DNA of 64,000 nucleotides from Streptomyces rimosus (GCF_008704655.1 NZ_CP023688.1:6826001-6890000); one strand, 5' to 3'. Positions 49,502 through 59,354 are shown, counted from the stretch's first letter. Notes: a model not told the origin generated them from the letters alone. Translations and numbers: made by a program.

Positions 49502-51228
49502 GCATCCTCAACGAACCTCAGGGTGCCGCCGCCGATACGGCTGAGGCAGCACCGCCCGCACGCAAGAAGTCTCCCGGCTCCGTCGTGGTGAGCTGGCTGA
49601 CGACCACTGACCACAAGACCATCGGTACGCTCTACCTGGTCACCTCGTTCGCGTTCTTCTGCATCGGCGGCCTGATGGCGCTGCTGATGCGCGCCGAGCT
49701 CGCTCGTCCCGGCACGCAGATCATGTCGAACGAGCAGTTCAACCAGGCGTTCACGATGCACGGCACGATCATGCTGCTGATGTTCGCGACGCCGCTGTTC
49801 TCCGGTTTCGCGAACTGGATCATGCCGCTGCAGATCGGCGCGCCCGACGTGGCGTTCCCGCGGCTGAACATGTTCGCGTACTGGCTGTACCTCTTCGGCT
49901 CGCTGATCGCGGTGGCCGGCTTCCTGACCCCGCAGGGCGCGGCCGACTTCGGCTGGTTCGCCTACTCCCCGCTGTCGGACGCGGTCCGCTCGCCGGGCGT
50001 CGGCGCCGACATGTGGATCATGGGTCTGGCCTTCTCCGGCTTCGGTACGATCCTCGGCTCGGTCAACTTCATCACCACGATCATCTGCATGCGCGCCCCC
50101 GGCATGACGATGTTCCGGATGCCGATCTTCACCTGGAACGTCCTGCTGACCGGTGTGCTGGTCCTGCTGGCCTTCCCGGTCCTGGCCGCCGCGCTGTTCG
50201 CCCTGGAGGCGGACCGTAAATTCGGGGCGCATGTATTCGACGCGGCCAATGGCGGCGCATTGCTCTGGCAGCACCTCTTCTGGTTCTTCGGCCACCCCGA
50301 GGTGTACATCATCGCGCTGCCGTTCTTCGGCATCATTTCCGAGGTCATTCCGGTCTTCTCCCGGAAGCCGATGTTCGGTTACATCGGTCTAATCGCGGCG
50401 ACGATTTCGATCGCGGGCCTTTCGGTCACCGTGTGGGCGCACCACATGTACGTGACGGGCGGCGTCCTGTTGCCGTTCTTCTCGTTCATGACATTCCTCA
50501 TCGCGGTACCGACCGGTGTGAAGTTCTTCAACTGGATCGGCACCATGTGGAAGGGCTCGCTGTCCTTCGAGACGCCGATGCTCTGGGCCGTCGGCTTCCT
50601 GATCACCTTCACCTTCGGTGGTCTGACCGGCGTCATCCTGGCCTCGCCGCCGATGGACTTCCACGTCTCGGACTCGTACTTCGTCGTGGCGCACTTCCAC
50701 TACGTCATCTTCGGCACCGTCGTCTTCGCGATGTTCGCCGGCTTCCACTTCTGGTGGCCGAAGTTCACCGGCAAGATGCTGGACGAGCGCCTCGGCAAGA
50801 TCACGTTCTGGACGCTGTTCGTCGGCTTCCACGGCACCTTCCTCGTCCAGCACTGGCTGGGCGCCGAGGGCATGCCCCGCCGCTACGCGGACTACCTGAA
50901 CGCCGACGGCTTCACCACGCTGAACACGATCTCGACGATCGCCTCGTTCCTGCTCGGCCTGTCGATGCTGCCGTTCATGTACAACGTGTGGAAGACCGCC
51001 AAGTACGGCAAGAAGGTCGAGGTCGACGACCCCTGGGGCTACGGCCGCTCGCTGGAGTGGGCGACCTCCTGCCCGCCGCCGCGGCACAACTTCCTCACCC
51101 TGCCGCGCATCCGCAGTGAATCCCCGGCGTTCGACCTCCACCACCCGGAGATCGCGGCGCTGGAGGCCCTGGAGAACGAGGGCCAGAAGGACACCGCGCT
51201 GGCCGGTGGCAAGGAGGTCGGCAAGTGA
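49498..51228 (+). CDS. ctaD: cytochrome c oxidase subunit I (aa3)
   Basis: This 576-residue protein has twelve transmembrane helices. Heme ligands are the His of [12 protein letters not shown] (low-spin heme a) and the pair in HFHYVIFG. CuB ligands include the HPEVYI His (with the cross-linked Tyr) and [10 protein letters not shown]. The K-channel/D-channel region AHHMYV and the adjacent [26 protein letters not shown], quoted as [13 protein letters not shown], are typical. It reduces O2 to water and pumps protons. Codon-coupled to ctaC by GTGA, it overlaps ctaF by 4 nt. The C-terminal tail ([13 protein letters not shown]) is actinobacterial. Confidence 0.97.
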   Translation: MSILNEPQGAAADTAEAAPPARKKSPGSVVVSWLTTTDHKTIGTLYLVTSFAFFCIGGLMALLMRAELARPGTQIMSNEQFNQAFTMHGTIMLLMFATPLFSGFANWIMPLQIGAPDVAFPRLNMFAYWLYLFGSLIAVAGFLTPQGAADFGWFAYSPLSDAVRSPGVGADMWIMGLAFSGFGTILGSVNFITTIICMRAPGMTMFRMPIFTWNVLLTGVLVLLAFPVLAAALFALEADRKFGAHVFDAANGGALLWQHLFWFFGHPEVYIIALPFFGIISEVIPVFSRKPMFGYIGLIAATISIAGLSVTVWAHHMYVTGGVLLPFFSFMTFLIAVPTGVKFFNWIGTMWKGSLSFETPMLWAVGFLITFTFGGLTGVILASPPMDFHVSDSYFVVAHFHYVIFGTVVFAMFAGFHFWWPKFTGKMLDERLGKITFWTLFVGFHGTFLVQHWLGAEGMPRRYADYLNADGFTTLNTISTIASFLLGLSMLPFMYNVWKTAKYGKKVEVDDPWGYGRSLEWATSCPPPRHNFLTLPRIRSESPAFDLHHPEIAALEALENEGQKDTALAGGKEVGK

Positions 51229-51623
51229 AGATCCAGGGCAAGATGTTCATCTGGCTCTCCGTCTTCGTCCTCGCCATGGCGATCGTCTATGGCGTGTGGT
51301 CGAAGGAGCCGGCGGGCACCACCGCGCTGTTCCTCGCCTTCGGCCTGTGCATCATGATCGGCTACTACCTGGCCTTCACGGCCCGGCGGGTGGACGCAGG
51401 CGCGCAGGACAACGACGAGGCCGAGGTCTCCGACGACGCCGGTGAGCTGGGCTTCTTCAGCCCGCACAGCTGGCAGCCGCTCTCCCTGGGCTTCGGCGGC
51501 GCGCTCGCCTTCCTGGGCGTCGTCTTCGGCTGGTGGCTGCTCTACTTCTCGGCCCCGATCATCCTGATCGGCCTGTTCGGCTGGGTCTTCGAGTACTACC
51601 GCGGCGAGAACCGCACGCAGTAA
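51225..51623 (+). CDS. ctaF: cytochrome c oxidase subunit IV (actinobacterial)
   Basis: This 132-residue protein has four hydrophobic helices ([72 protein letters not shown]) and the loop [14 protein letters not shown] typical of the actinobacterial subunit IV. It stabilises the aa3 oxidase. The start overlaps the ctaD stop (ATGA). A strong terminator follows, ending the ctaC-ctaD-ctaF unit. Confidence 0.93.
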   Translation: MKIQGKMFIWLSVFVLAMAIVYGVWSKEPAGTTALFLAFGLCIMIGYYLAFTARRVDAGAQDNDEAEVSDDAGELGFFSPHSWQPLSLGFGGALAFLGVVFGWWLLYFSAPIILIGLFGWVFEYYRGENRTQ

Positions 51624-51638
51624 CGCGGTCCCCGCACC

Positions 51639-51678
51639 GGGCGGGCCCGGACACCTCCCCAGGTGTCCGGGCCCGCCC
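51639..51678 (+). terminator. ctaF: strong terminator after ctaF
   Basis: A perfect 18-bp stem (gggcgggcccggacacct and its complement) with tetraloop cccc is followed by GTTTGC. It lies 16-55 nt after the ctaF stop. Confidence 0.92.
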
Positions 51679-51718
51679 GTTTGCAGTCCTCCAGCGCGCC
51701 GTGGCCGGTGAACCTTCC

Positions 51719-51724
51719 TACTTT
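51719..51724 (+). promoter_or_regulatory. leaderless -10 of the L,D-transpeptidase gene
   Basis: TACTTT (TAnnnT) ends six nt before the ATG at 51731; the intervening gggggc is too close to be a ribosome-binding site. Confidence 0.5.
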
Positions 51725-51730
51725 GGGGGC

Positions 51731-53005
51731 ATGAGCCACCGACCACGCCACCGGACGGCGCTGGGCTGCGCCTCCCTGCTGACGCTTCTGGCGGGGGGCG
51801 CCACCGCCTGCGGCGGTTCGGACGCGGACCCGCTCTCGGAGACGCCGTACGACGCGGCCGAACAGATCTCGGCCAACGCGCCCGGCGGCGATGAGAAGGC
51901 CGACCCGGACAAGCCGCTGGAGATCACCACCACCGGCGACGAGGCCCGGATCACGGACGTGACCGCCACCGACGCCTCCGGCCGCTACATCAGGGGCGAA
52001 CTGGCGGCGGACGGCAAGCAGTGGCACACCACCGTCCCGCTGGCCGCCGGCACCCGTTACACGGTGCGGGTGAGCACCGAGGACGAGGACGGCGCGCCCG
52101 GCCGCAAGATCCTCCAGATCGACACCAAGGACACCGGCGACCGGCTGAACGTCAAGTTCGGGCCCGACAACGGCACGTACGGGGTGGGTCAGCCCGTCAC
52201 CGCGCAGCTGAGCAAGCCGGTCAAGGACCCCAAGGCGCGCGCGGTCGTGGAGGGCGCGCTCAAGGTCGAGTCCACCCCGCGCGTCGAGGGCTCCTGGCAC
52301 TGGGTCGACAGCAAGACCCTGCACTTCCGGCCGAAGGAGTACTGGCCCACGCACGCCGCCATCGACGTGCACAGCAACCTGGAGGGCCTGAAGATCGCCG
52401 GCGGGCTGTACGGGGGCCCCGCCAAGCCCGTGAAGCTGCGTACGGGGGAGCGGGTGGAGGCGGTCACGGACGCCGCGGCGCACACCATGACGGTCACCCG
52501 CAACGGCGAGGTGATCAACACCATCCCCGTCACCACCGGCAAGCCGGGCTACTCCACCCGCAACGGCACCAAGGTCGTGCTGGGCAAGGAGAGCTTCGTC
52601 CGGATGCGCGGCGACACGATCGGCATCCCGTCCGGCAGCTCCGACTCCTACGACCTGCCGGTCTACTGGGCCACCCGGGTGACGTGGAGCGGCGAATACG
52701 TCCACGCGGCGCCCTGGTCCGTGGGGTCGCAGGGCGCCGCCAACGTCAGCCACGGCTGCACCGGCATGAACACGGAGAACGCCAAGTGGTTCTTCGACAC
52801 CGTGCAGGTCGGTGACCTGGTCAAGGTCGTCAACAGCGGCGGCGAGACCATGACGCCCTTCGACAACGGCTTCGGCGACTGGAACATGCCGTGGAAGGAA
52901 TGGCGCGCGGGCAGCGCGCTGGACAAGAACAGGCTCAGCACCACGGGCGAGCAGGAGCAGCGGCCGGGTCCCGAGAATGCTGCCCGGCTGCGCCCCCAGG
53001 TCTGA
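51731..53005 (+). CDS. L,D-transpeptidase lipoprotein
   Basis: This 424-residue protein has a signal peptide with a lipobox-like GGATACGG (Cys about 27). Two Ig-like BIg domains occupy about 55-245 (LEITTTGDEARITDV, YGVGQPVTAQLSKPVKDP). The YkuD catalytic domain is at about 250-375, with HAAPWSVGSQGAANVSHGCTGMN holding the active-site His and Cys343. L,D-transpeptidases form 3-3 crosslinks in peptidoglycan. The Gly-Met after Cys replaces the more usual Arg of SHGCxR. The tail contains NMPWKEWRAGSALD. The gene sits between ctaF and the receiver gene, breaking the cytochrome cluster, and has its own leaderless promoter. Confidence 0.93.
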   Translation: MSHRPRHRTALGCASLLTLLAGGATACGGSDADPLSETPYDAAEQISANAPGGDEKADPDKPLEITTTGDEARITDVTATDASGRYIRGELAADGKQWHTTVPLAAGTRYTVRVSTEDEDGAPGRKILQIDTKDTGDRLNVKFGPDNGTYGVGQPVTAQLSKPVKDPKARAVVEGALKVESTPRVEGSWHWVDSKTLHFRPKEYWPTHAAIDVHSNLEGLKIAGGLYGGPAKPVKLRTGERVEAVTDAAAHTMTVTRNGEVINTIPVTTGKPGYSTRNGTKVVLGKESFVRMRGDTIGIPSGSSDSYDLPVYWATRVTWSGEYVHAAPWSVGSQGAANVSHGCTGMNTENAKWFFDTVQVGDLVKVVNSGGETMTPFDNGFGDWNMPWKEWRAGSALDKNRLSTTGEQEQRPGPENAARLRPQV

Positions 53006-53036
53006 GGACCCCTCAGGAGGGCCCTCAGAGGGCCGC

Positions 53037-53438
53037 TCAGGCCCCCGTCAGGAGCCTGCGGCGCAGCAGCCCGGCCAGGGCGTCCGTGAACTCCACCGGG
53101 TCCACAGGGTGCGTCACAGCGGCGTCCGCGCGGCTCCAGGTCGCCAGCCAGGCGTCCTGCGGGCGCCCGATGAGCACCAGTACCGGCGGGCAGTGGAAGA
53201 TCTCGTCCTTGATCTGCCGGCACACGCCCATGCCGCCGGCCGGCGCGGTCTCCCCGTCCAGCACGCACGCGTCGATCCCGCCCTGCTCCAGGGCCTCCAG
53301 GACGGCCGGCAGGGTCGCGCACTCCAGGATCTCCACCGGCGGCACGTCCGCGGCAGGCCGGCGGCCCGTCGCGAGCCGTACCTGCTCGCGGGTGTCGGCG
53401 TTGTCGCTGTAGACCAGCACCGTGGCAGTCGCCTGCAT
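53037..53438 (-). CDS. atypical receiver-domain protein
   Basis: This 133-residue protein is a single CheY-like domain. The beta-1 end reads VLVYSDNADTR, with one acidic residue where a receiver has two. The phosphoacceptor site could be the Asp in ACVLDGETAP. The usual Thr/Ser and Lys of beta-4 and beta-5 are absent (VLVLIGRP, VTHPVDP). It is therefore likely a pseudo-receiver that signals by binding. The ATG at 53438 has GGAGG four nt upstream. It is minus-strand, convergent with the L,D-transpeptidase and divergent from ctaE. Confidence 0.8.
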   Translation of the reverse strand: MQATATVLVYSDNADTREQVRLATGRRPAADVPPVEILECATLPAVLEALEQGGIDACVLDGETAPAGGMGVCRQIKDEIFHCPPVLVLIGRPQDAWLATWSRADAAVTHPVDPVEFTDALAGLLRRRLLTGA

Positions 53439-53736
53439 CGTTCCTCCACGCATCTCGGCAGTACGGCTTCGGACGGGGCCACGCCCGGACGCCGCCGGGA
53501 GGTGCCTCCTGCGCGGATGCTACTGCTCGTACGGCCGTGCGCAGGAGGGTTCGGCGCGATCCAAGATCTGGCCGACGGGCCGTCAGGACTGGTCACGGCG
53601 GGGGTGTGCCGCCACCCGGCGGGCAGCGCCTCCCTCCTTCGGGCGACGGCCGGGGTGGGCCGTACGAGCAGGGCATACGCCCTTGACACACCGAACGGCA
53701 CCCCCCGGAGTGAGGGCGGGATAAGCGACCGACATA

Positions 53737-54357
53737 ATGTCGGTCGTGGCGACAGCAACGACAGTAGAAACCGGGCACGCGCACCCGTCGGTCAATCGGC
53801 CGAACCTCACCAGCGTCGGAACCATCATCTGGCTGAGTTCCGAGCTGATGTTCTTCGCGGCCCTCTTCGCGATGTACTTCACCCTCCGATCGGTGACCGG
53901 GGCCGAGTTTTGGAAGGAATCCGCCGATGCGCTGAATCTTCCGTTCTCCGCGACGAACACCACGATCCTGGTACTCAGCTCGCTGACCTGCCAGCTCGGT
54001 GTGTTCGCGGCCGAGCGCGGCGATGTCAAGAAGCTCCGGACCTGGTTCGTGATCACCTTCATCATGGGGGCGATCTTCATCGGTGGTCAGGTCTTCGAGT
54101 ACACCGATCTGGTCAAGGAAGAGGGCCTCTCGCTCTCGTCCAGCCCGTACGGCTCGGTGTTCTACCTGACCACCGGCTTCCACGGACTGCACGTGACGGG
54201 CGGACTCATCGCCTTCCTGCTGGTCCTGGGCAGGACGTACGCGGCCAAGAGGTTCACCCACGAACAGGCCACCGCGGCCATCGTCGTGTCCTACTACTGG
54301 CACTTCGTCGATGTCGTCTGGATCGGCCTCTTCGCCACGATCTACCTGATCCGGTGA
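53737..54357 (+). CDS. ctaE: cytochrome c oxidase subunit III
   Basis: This 206-residue protein has five transmembrane helices in the usual order. '[26 protein letters not shown]' (quoted as [15 protein letters not shown]) has the conserved Glu. Then come [39 protein letters not shown] (here [14 protein letters not shown]) and [20 protein letters not shown]. It completes the aa3 core and is placed here with the bcc genes rather than with ctaC-ctaD-ctaF, as is common in actinobacteria. The ATG at 53737 lies in cataATGtcgg without a clear ribosome-binding site. qcrC follows 79 nt downstream, so ctaE-qcrC-qcrA-qcrB is likely one unit. Confidence 0.96.
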   Translation: MSVVATATTVETGHAHPSVNRPNLTSVGTIIWLSSELMFFAALFAMYFTLRSVTGAEFWKESADALNLPFSATNTTILVLSSLTCQLGVFAAERGDVKKLRTWFVITFIMGAIFIGGQVFEYTDLVKEEGLSLSSSPYGSVFYLTTGFHGLHVTGGLIAFLLVLGRTYAAKRFTHEQATAAIVVSYYWHFVDVVWIGLFATIYLIR

Positions 54358-54436
54358 CCGGTCCCGTACCGGAACCGCATTTCAGACAGACATAGCCAAA
54401 GCATCGACGCAGAAGATCCTGACACCGGGGTAATCC

Positions 54437-55246
54437 GTGAAAAAGCTCTCCGCACGACGGCGCCATCCGCTGGCGGCGCTCGTCGTCCTACTCTTCGCGC
54501 TGGCGGTCACTGGGGGGCTGTACGCCGCGTTCGCGCCTGCGGACAAGGCCCAGGCCGATGACACCGCCCAGTCTCTTGCCATCAAGGAGGGCAAGAAGCT
54601 CTTCGCCGTCGGCTGCGCCAGCTGCCACGGCACCGGCGGTCAGGGCACCTCCGACGGCCCGAGCCTGGTCGGCGTGGGCGCCGCCGCCGTCGACTTCCAG
54701 GTCGGTACCGGCCGGATGCCGGCGCAGCAGCCCGGCGCCCAGGTGCCGCGGAAGAAGAACATCTACAGCCAGGCCGAGATCGACCAGCTCGCCGCGTACG
54801 TCGCGTCGCTGGGTGCCGGTCCCAACGTGCCGAACAAGGACCAGTACAGCAAGGACGGCGCGGACATCGCCAAGGGCGGTGAGCTGTTCCGTACGAACTG
54901 CGCGCAGTGCCACAACTTCACCGGTAAGGGCGGTGCCCTGACCAACGGCAAGTTCGCACCGACGCTCGAGGGCGTGGACCCGAAGCACATCTACGAGGCC
55001 ATGGAGACCGGCCCGCAGAACATGCCTTCGTTCGGTGACGGCTCGCTGTCCCCGCAGAACAAGAAGGACATCGTGTCCTACCTCGGCGCCGTCAACAGCG
55101 ACGACACCCCCAGCCCCGGTGGTCTGGGCCTGGGCGGTCTCGGACCTGTCACCGAGGGCCTCTTCGGTTGGATCGCCGGCCTGGGCGCGCTGATCGCGGT
55201 CGCCATCTGGGTCGCAGCCCGGACTACGAAGGCCAAGAAGTCATGA
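54437..55246 (+). CDS. qcrC: diheme cytochrome c subunit of the bcc complex
   Basis: This 269-residue protein has an N-terminal anchor (LAALVVLLFALAVTGGLYAA). Two c-type heme motifs follow, CASCH (in VGCASCHGTGGQG) and CAQCH (in TNCAQCHNFTGKGG), with Met ligands in GRMPAQQP and QNMPSFGD, and a C-terminal transmembrane helix. In actinobacteria the two domains pass electrons directly from QcrA to the CuA of CtaC, replacing a soluble cytochrome c. The GTG at 54437 is the start; its stop overlaps qcrA (ATGA). Confidence 0.96.
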   Translation: MKKLSARRRHPLAALVVLLFALAVTGGLYAAFAPADKAQADDTAQSLAIKEGKKLFAVGCASCHGTGGQGTSDGPSLVGVGAAAVDFQVGTGRMPAQQPGAQVPRKKNIYSQAEIDQLAAYVASLGAGPNVPNKDQYSKDGADIAKGGELFRTNCAQCHNFTGKGGALTNGKFAPTLEGVDPKHIYEAMETGPQNMPSFGDGSLSPQNKKDIVSYLGAVNSDDTPSPGGLGLGGLGPVTEGLFGWIAGLGALIAVAIWVAARTTKAKKS

Positions 55247-56307
55247 GTGAGACTGGACGACACGAAGACGTGCCAGAAAAGAACCTCCCCGGTGAGCGGG
55301 ACACGGCTCACGGCGGCGCGGTGGACACGGCGGACAACCCCTTCGCCGACCCGGGGCTGCCGCCCCACGAGCACCGCATCCAGGACATCGACGAGCAGGC
55401 CGCGAAGCGCTCCGAGCGCACCGTCGCCCTGCTGTTCACGGTGTCGATGCTGGCGACGATCGGCTTCATCGCCTCGTACGTGATCTTCCCGGTCGACAAG
55501 ATCGTCTACATCTGGCCGTTCGGCCACGTCAGCGCGCTGAACTTCGCGCTGGGCCTGACGCTGGGTGTGGCCCTCTTCTGCATCGGCGCCGGCGCGGTCC
55601 ACTGGGCCCGCACGCTGATGTCCGACGAGGAGGTCGCCGACGACCGGCACCCGATCGAGGCGACCCCCGAGGTCAAGGCCAAGGTCATGGAGGACTTCCG
55701 GCAGGGTGCCAAGGAGTCCGGCTTCGGCCGTCGCAAGCTGATCCGCAACACCATGTTCGGCGCGCTGGCCGTGGTGCCGCTGTCCGGTGTCGTGCTGCTG
55801 CGCGACCTCGGTCCGCTGCCGGAGAAGAAGCTGCGCACGACGGGCTGGAAGAAGGGCGTCCGCCTGGTCAACCAGTCCACCAACCTCCCGCTGCGTCCCG
55901 AGGACATCGCGGTCGGCTCCCTGACGTTCGCCAAGCCCGAGGGCCTGGAGGAGGACGACGAGGAGTTCAACACCAAGATCGCCAAGGACGCCCTGATGCT
56001 CGTGCGGATCCAGCCGCAGAACATCAAGGACAAGCAGGAACTGGACTGGTCGCACGAGGGCATCGTCGCCTACTCGAAGATCTGCACCCACGTGGGCTGC
56101 CCGATCAGCCTCTACGAGCAGCAGACGCACCACGTGCTGTGCCCCTGCCACCAGTCGACCTTTGACCTGTCCGACGGCGGACGCGTCATCTTCGGCCCCG
56201 CCGGACACGCCCTGCCGCAGCTGCACATCACGGTGAAGGACGGCTTCCTCGAAGCCGTAAGCGACTTCGCGGAGCCCGTCGGCCCGAGCTTCTGGGAGCG
56301 CGGATGA
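55243..56307 (+). CDS. qcrA: Rieske iron-sulfur subunit of the bcc complex
   Basis: This 354-residue protein has three transmembrane helices and an outer Rieske domain. The third helix is preceded by GRRKLIRNTMFGAL, an Arg-Arg Tat-type signal, matching the known Sec-plus-Tat assembly of actinobacterial Rieske proteins. The [2Fe-2S] ligands are in CTHVGCP and CPCHQST (Cys-x-His ... Cys-x-x-His). It oxidises menaquinol and passes one electron to QcrC. It overlaps qcrC and qcrB by 4 nt each, so the three are translated together. Confidence 0.96.
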   Translation: MSETGRHEDVPEKNLPGERDTAHGGAVDTADNPFADPGLPPHEHRIQDIDEQAAKRSERTVALLFTVSMLATIGFIASYVIFPVDKIVYIWPFGHVSALNFALGLTLGVALFCIGAGAVHWARTLMSDEEVADDRHPIEATPEVKAKVMEDFRQGAKESGFGRRKLIRNTMFGALAVVPLSGVVLLRDLGPLPEKKLRTTGWKKGVRLVNQSTNLPLRPEDIAVGSLTFAKPEGLEEDDEEFNTKIAKDALMLVRIQPQNIKDKQELDWSHEGIVAYSKICTHVGCPISLYEQQTHHVLCPCHQSTFDLSDGGRVIFGPAGHALPQLHITVKDGFLEAVSDFAEPVGPSFWERG

Positions 56308-57941
56308 GTAACGAGACGAGCGCGACCACCACGCGCCGCGGCCAGGCGCCGCGGGGCGAGCGGATCGCCGACTGGGCGGACGGCCGGCTGGGCATCTACA
56401 GCCTCGCCAAGTCCAACATGCGCAAGATCTTCCCGGACCACTGGTCCTTCATGCTGGGCGAGATCTGCCTCTACAGCTTCATCATCATCATCCTGACCGG
56501 CGTCTACCTGACGCTGTTCTTCCACCCGAGCATGGCCGAGGTGACCTACCACGGCTCGTACGTGCCCATGCACGGGATCCGGATGACGCAGGCGTTCGAG
56601 TCGACGCTGGACATCAGCTTCGACGTGCGCGGCGGTCTGCTCATCCGGCAGATCCACCACTGGGCGGCCCTGGTCTTCCTGGGCGGCATGATGGTGCACA
56701 TGATGCGGGTGTTCTTCACCGGCGCCTTCCGCAAGCCGCGCGAGGTCAACTGGCTGTTCGGCTTCCTGCTGCTGGTGCTCGGCATGTTCACCGGCTTCAC
56801 CGGCTACTCGCTGCCGGACGACCTGCTCTCCGGCACCGGCGTCCGGTTCATCGAGGGTGTCATCCTGGCGATGCCGCTGATCGGCTCGTACCTGCAGATG
56901 TTCATCTTCGGCGGGGAGTTCCCGGGGCACGACATCATCCCGAGGTTCTTCACGGTCCACGTGCTGCTGCTGCCGGGCATCATGCTCGGCCTGCTGGTGG
57001 CGCACCTGATCCTGGTCTTCTACCACAAGCACACGCAGTTCCCGGGTGCCGGCAAGACCAACAAGAACGTCGTCGGCATGCCGCTGCTGCCGGTCTACAT
57101 GGCCAAGGCCGGAGGCTTCTTCTTCCTGGTCTTCGGCGTGATCTCGGTGATCGCGGCGGTCGCCAGCATCAACCCGGTGTGGGCCATCGGCCCGTACCGG
57201 CCCGACCAGGTGTCCACCGGCGCCCAGCCCGACTGGTACATGGGCTTCGCCGAGGGTCTGGTCCGTGTGATGCCCGGCTGGGAGTGGGACATCTGGGGCC
57301 ACACCATCAACTTCGGTGTGCTGATCCCGATCCTGATCTTCCCGCTGGTGCTGGTGGCGATCGCGGTCTACCCGTTCGTCGAGTCCTGGGTCACCGGCGA
57401 CAAGCGCGAGCACCACATCCTGGACCGTCCGCGCAACGCCCCGACCCGTACCGGCTTCGGTGTGGCCTGGCTGATCGCGTACCTGGTGATGCTGGTCGGC
57501 GGTGGCAACGACCTGTGGGCCACCCACTTCCACCTGTCGATCAACTCGATCACCTGGTTCGTGCGGATCGCGTTCTTCGCGGGCCCGATCCTGGGCTTCA
57601 TCGTCACCAAGCGGATCTGCCTGGGCCTCCAGCGCCGCGACCGCGACAAGGTGCTGCACGGACGCGAGTCCGGCATCATCAAGCGGCTGCCGCACGGTGA
57701 GTTCATCGAGGTGCACGAGCCGCTCAACCAGGAGCAGCTGCACGTGCTCACGCAGCACGAGCAGCCCAAGCCGTTCGAGATCGGCCCGGAGGTCGACGAG
57801 AACGGTGTCGAGCGGAAGGTCAAGCGGTCGACGAAGCTCCGCGCCAAGCTCTCCAAGGGCTACTACGGCGAGGACAACGTCATCCCGAAGCCGACCCCGG
57901 AGGAGTACAAGGAGATCACCAGCGGCCACGGCCACCACTGA
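56304..57941 (+). CDS. qcrB: cytochrome b subunit of the bcc complex
   Basis: This 545-residue protein has eight transmembrane helices with two heme b sites. His pairs lie in RQIHHWAALVFLGGMMVHMMRVF (helix 2) and in FFTVHVLLLPGIMLGLLVAHLILVFYHKHTQ (helix 4). The quinol-site PEWY-like motif is present as PDWYMGFAEG. It takes up menaquinol and drives the Q cycle. The C-terminal cytoplasmic extension (GYYGEDNVIPKPTPEEYKEIT) is typical of actinobacteria. Last gene of the ctaE-qcrCAB unit; a strong terminator lies 52 nt downstream. Confidence 0.97.
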   Translation: MSNETSATTTRRGQAPRGERIADWADGRLGIYSLAKSNMRKIFPDHWSFMLGEICLYSFIIIILTGVYLTLFFHPSMAEVTYHGSYVPMHGIRMTQAFESTLDISFDVRGGLLIRQIHHWAALVFLGGMMVHMMRVFFTGAFRKPREVNWLFGFLLLVLGMFTGFTGYSLPDDLLSGTGVRFIEGVILAMPLIGSYLQMFIFGGEFPGHDIIPRFFTVHVLLLPGIMLGLLVAHLILVFYHKHTQFPGAGKTNKNVVGMPLLPVYMAKAGGFFFLVFGVISVIAAVASINPVWAIGPYRPDQVSTGAQPDWYMGFAEGLVRVMPGWEWDIWGHTINFGVLIPILIFPLVLVAIAVYPFVESWVTGDKREHHILDRPRNAPTRTGFGVAWLIAYLVMLVGGGNDLWATHFHLSINSITWFVRIAFFAGPILGFIVTKRICLGLQRRDRDKVLHGRESGIIKRLPHGEFIEVHEPLNQEQLHVLTQHEQPKPFEIGPEVDENGVERKVKRSTKLRAKLSKGYYGEDNVIPKPTPEEYKEITSGHGHH

Positions 57942-57992
57942 TCCCCGCCGTGTGACGCACGGCAGTACCACCGAGTAAGTACGCCACCCAGA

Positions 57993-58021
57993 GGGCCCCG
58001 TCTGCAGACTGGACGGGGCCC
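57993..58021 (+). terminator. qcrB: terminator after qcrB
   Basis: A perfect 10-bp stem (gggccccgtc / gacggggccc) with a 9-nt loop is followed by TTCGG, ending the qcrCAB operon. Confidence 0.88.
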
Positions 58022-58088
58022 TTCGGCATGCCGTGCCGCCGGATAGGGTTCTGCGCATCAGCAGGACACGAATCCAGGAGTGTGGACC

Positions 58089-59153
58089 ATGAACGTTGCG
58101 ACCCCGAACGGCGGCGACAGCGTGGCGGCCCACACCTGGCCGGCCGTGCTGGAAACGCTCCTCCAGGGCCGTGACCTCAGCGCCGACGACACCGCGTGGG
58201 CGATGGACCGGATCATGCGCGGCGAGGCCACCGACGCGCAGATCGCCGGGTTCGCGGTGGCGCTGCGCGCCAAGGGCGAGACCGTCGCCGAGATCTCCGG
58301 CCTGGTACGGACGATGTACGCGCACGCCAACCTCATCGACGTGCCCGGACCGAGCGTGGACATCGTCGGCACCGGCGGCGACGGCGCCAAGACGGTCAAC
58401 ATCTCCACCATGTCCTCGATCGTGGTCGCCGGCACCGGCGCGAAGGTCGTCAAGCACGGCAACCGCGCCGCCTCGTCGGCCAGCGGCGCGTCCGACGTGC
58501 TGGAGAAGCTGGGCGTCAACCTCGACCTGACGCCGCGCCGGGTCGTCGAGGTGGCCGCGGAGGCCGGCATCACCTTCTGCTTCGCGGTGAAGTTCCACCC
58601 CTCGCTGCGGCACGTCGCCGCCGCACGGCGCGAGCTGGGCATCCGTACGACCTTCAACGTGCTGGGCCCGCTGACCAACCCGGCCAAGGTCCGCGCCCAG
58701 GCCACCGGCGTCGCCGACGCGCGGATGGCCCCGATCCTGGCCGGCGTGCTGGCCGAGCGCGGCTCCTCCGCACTGGTCTTCCGCGGCGACGACGGACTGG
58801 ACGAGCTGACGACCACCGCCACCTCGAAGGTGTGGGTGGTGCGCGACGGCGCCGTACGGGAGGAGACCTTCGACCCGCGCGACGTGGGGATCGGCCTGGT
58901 GCCCGTGGAGGCGCTGCGCGGCGCCGACGCCTCGTACAACGCGGACGTGGCGCGCCGCCTGCTGGGCGGCGAGCACGGGCCGGTGCGCGACGCGGTGCTG
59001 CTGAACTCGGCGGCGGCGCTGGTGGCGCTGGCGCCGTCCGCGGCGCCGCTGGCCGAGCAGATCGCGGCGGGCATCGAGCGGGCCGCCGAGGCCATCGACT
59101 CCGGCGCGGCCCGCCGGGCCCTGGAGCGGTGGGTGGCGGCCAGCAACGCCTGA
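58089..59153 (+). CDS. trpD: anthranilate phosphoribosyltransferase
   Basis: This 354-residue enzyme transfers phosphoribose from PRPP to anthranilate in tryptophan synthesis. The PRPP site is [17 protein letters not shown]. The metal/anthranilate site is [22 protein letters not shown], and '[25 protein letters not shown]' is partly seen as [23 protein letters not shown] is the family's last strong motif. The ATG at 58089 has AGGAG 8 nt upstream; an upstream GTG at 58080 is in frame but lacks spacing. It is monocistronic, with the terminator at 59175-59203. Confidence 0.96.
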   Translation: MNVATPNGGDSVAAHTWPAVLETLLQGRDLSADDTAWAMDRIMRGEATDAQIAGFAVALRAKGETVAEISGLVRTMYAHANLIDVPGPSVDIVGTGGDGAKTVNISTMSSIVVAGTGAKVVKHGNRAASSASGASDVLEKLGVNLDLTPRRVVEVAAEAGITFCFAVKFHPSLRHVAAARRELGIRTTFNVLGPLTNPAKVRAQATGVADARMAPILAGVLAERGSSALVFRGDDGLDELTTTATSKVWVVRDGAVREETFDPRDVGIGLVPVEALRGADASYNADVARRLLGGEHGPVRDAVLLNSAAALVALAPSAAPLAEQIAAGIERAAEAIDSGAARRALERWVAASNA

Positions 59154-59174
59154 GGAAGCGGTGAGGTGACGCGG

Positions 59175-59203
59175 GGCCCGGTCCGGGATGCGGACCGGGC
59201 CTT
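59175..59203 (+). terminator. trpD: terminator after trpD
   Basis: A perfect 10-bp stem (ggcccggtcc / ggaccgggcc) with a 7-nt loop is followed by TT. It sits between trpD and the riboswitch promoter. Confidence 0.85.
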
Positions 59204-59237
59204 GCGCGCGTCCGATCATGTGGCATGATGCTGCGCA

Positions 59238-59354
59238 GGTCACGAGTGACAGCGACTACGGCCCCGGCCCGCTGTCCGGCAACCCTCCGTCCGTGGCGGG
59301 GTGCCCCGGGTGATGACCAGGCCGCAGGCAGCGAGGTCTGCGGCAAGCGCGGAT
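59238..59354 (+). promoter_or_regulatory. SAM-IV riboswitch
   Basis: The region folds as the actinobacterial SAM-binding aptamer. P1 pairs ggtc (59238-59241) with gacc (59315-59318). The conserved core reads ccggcaacccTCC and gGGTGCCccGGGTGA, and the 3' module ends in gcggcaagcgcgg. The SAM-I-like core followed by this 3' hairpin and GCAAGCGCGG pseudoknot strand identifies SAM-IV rather than SAM-I. A promoter with -10 CATGAT (59224-59229) and -35 TTGCGC (59202-59207) precedes it. It controls the desulfurase-like gene at 59526. Confidence 0.93.

Noticed and set aside
56112..59243. Minus-strand open frame of 1043 codons antisense to qcrA/qcrB/trpD
   Set aside because: Shadow of the strong plus-strand coding frames; no motif.
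59238..59354. SAM-I riboswitch
   Set aside because: The core resembles SAM-I, but the 3' hairpin and gcaagcgcgg strand downstream of P1 fit SAM-IV.
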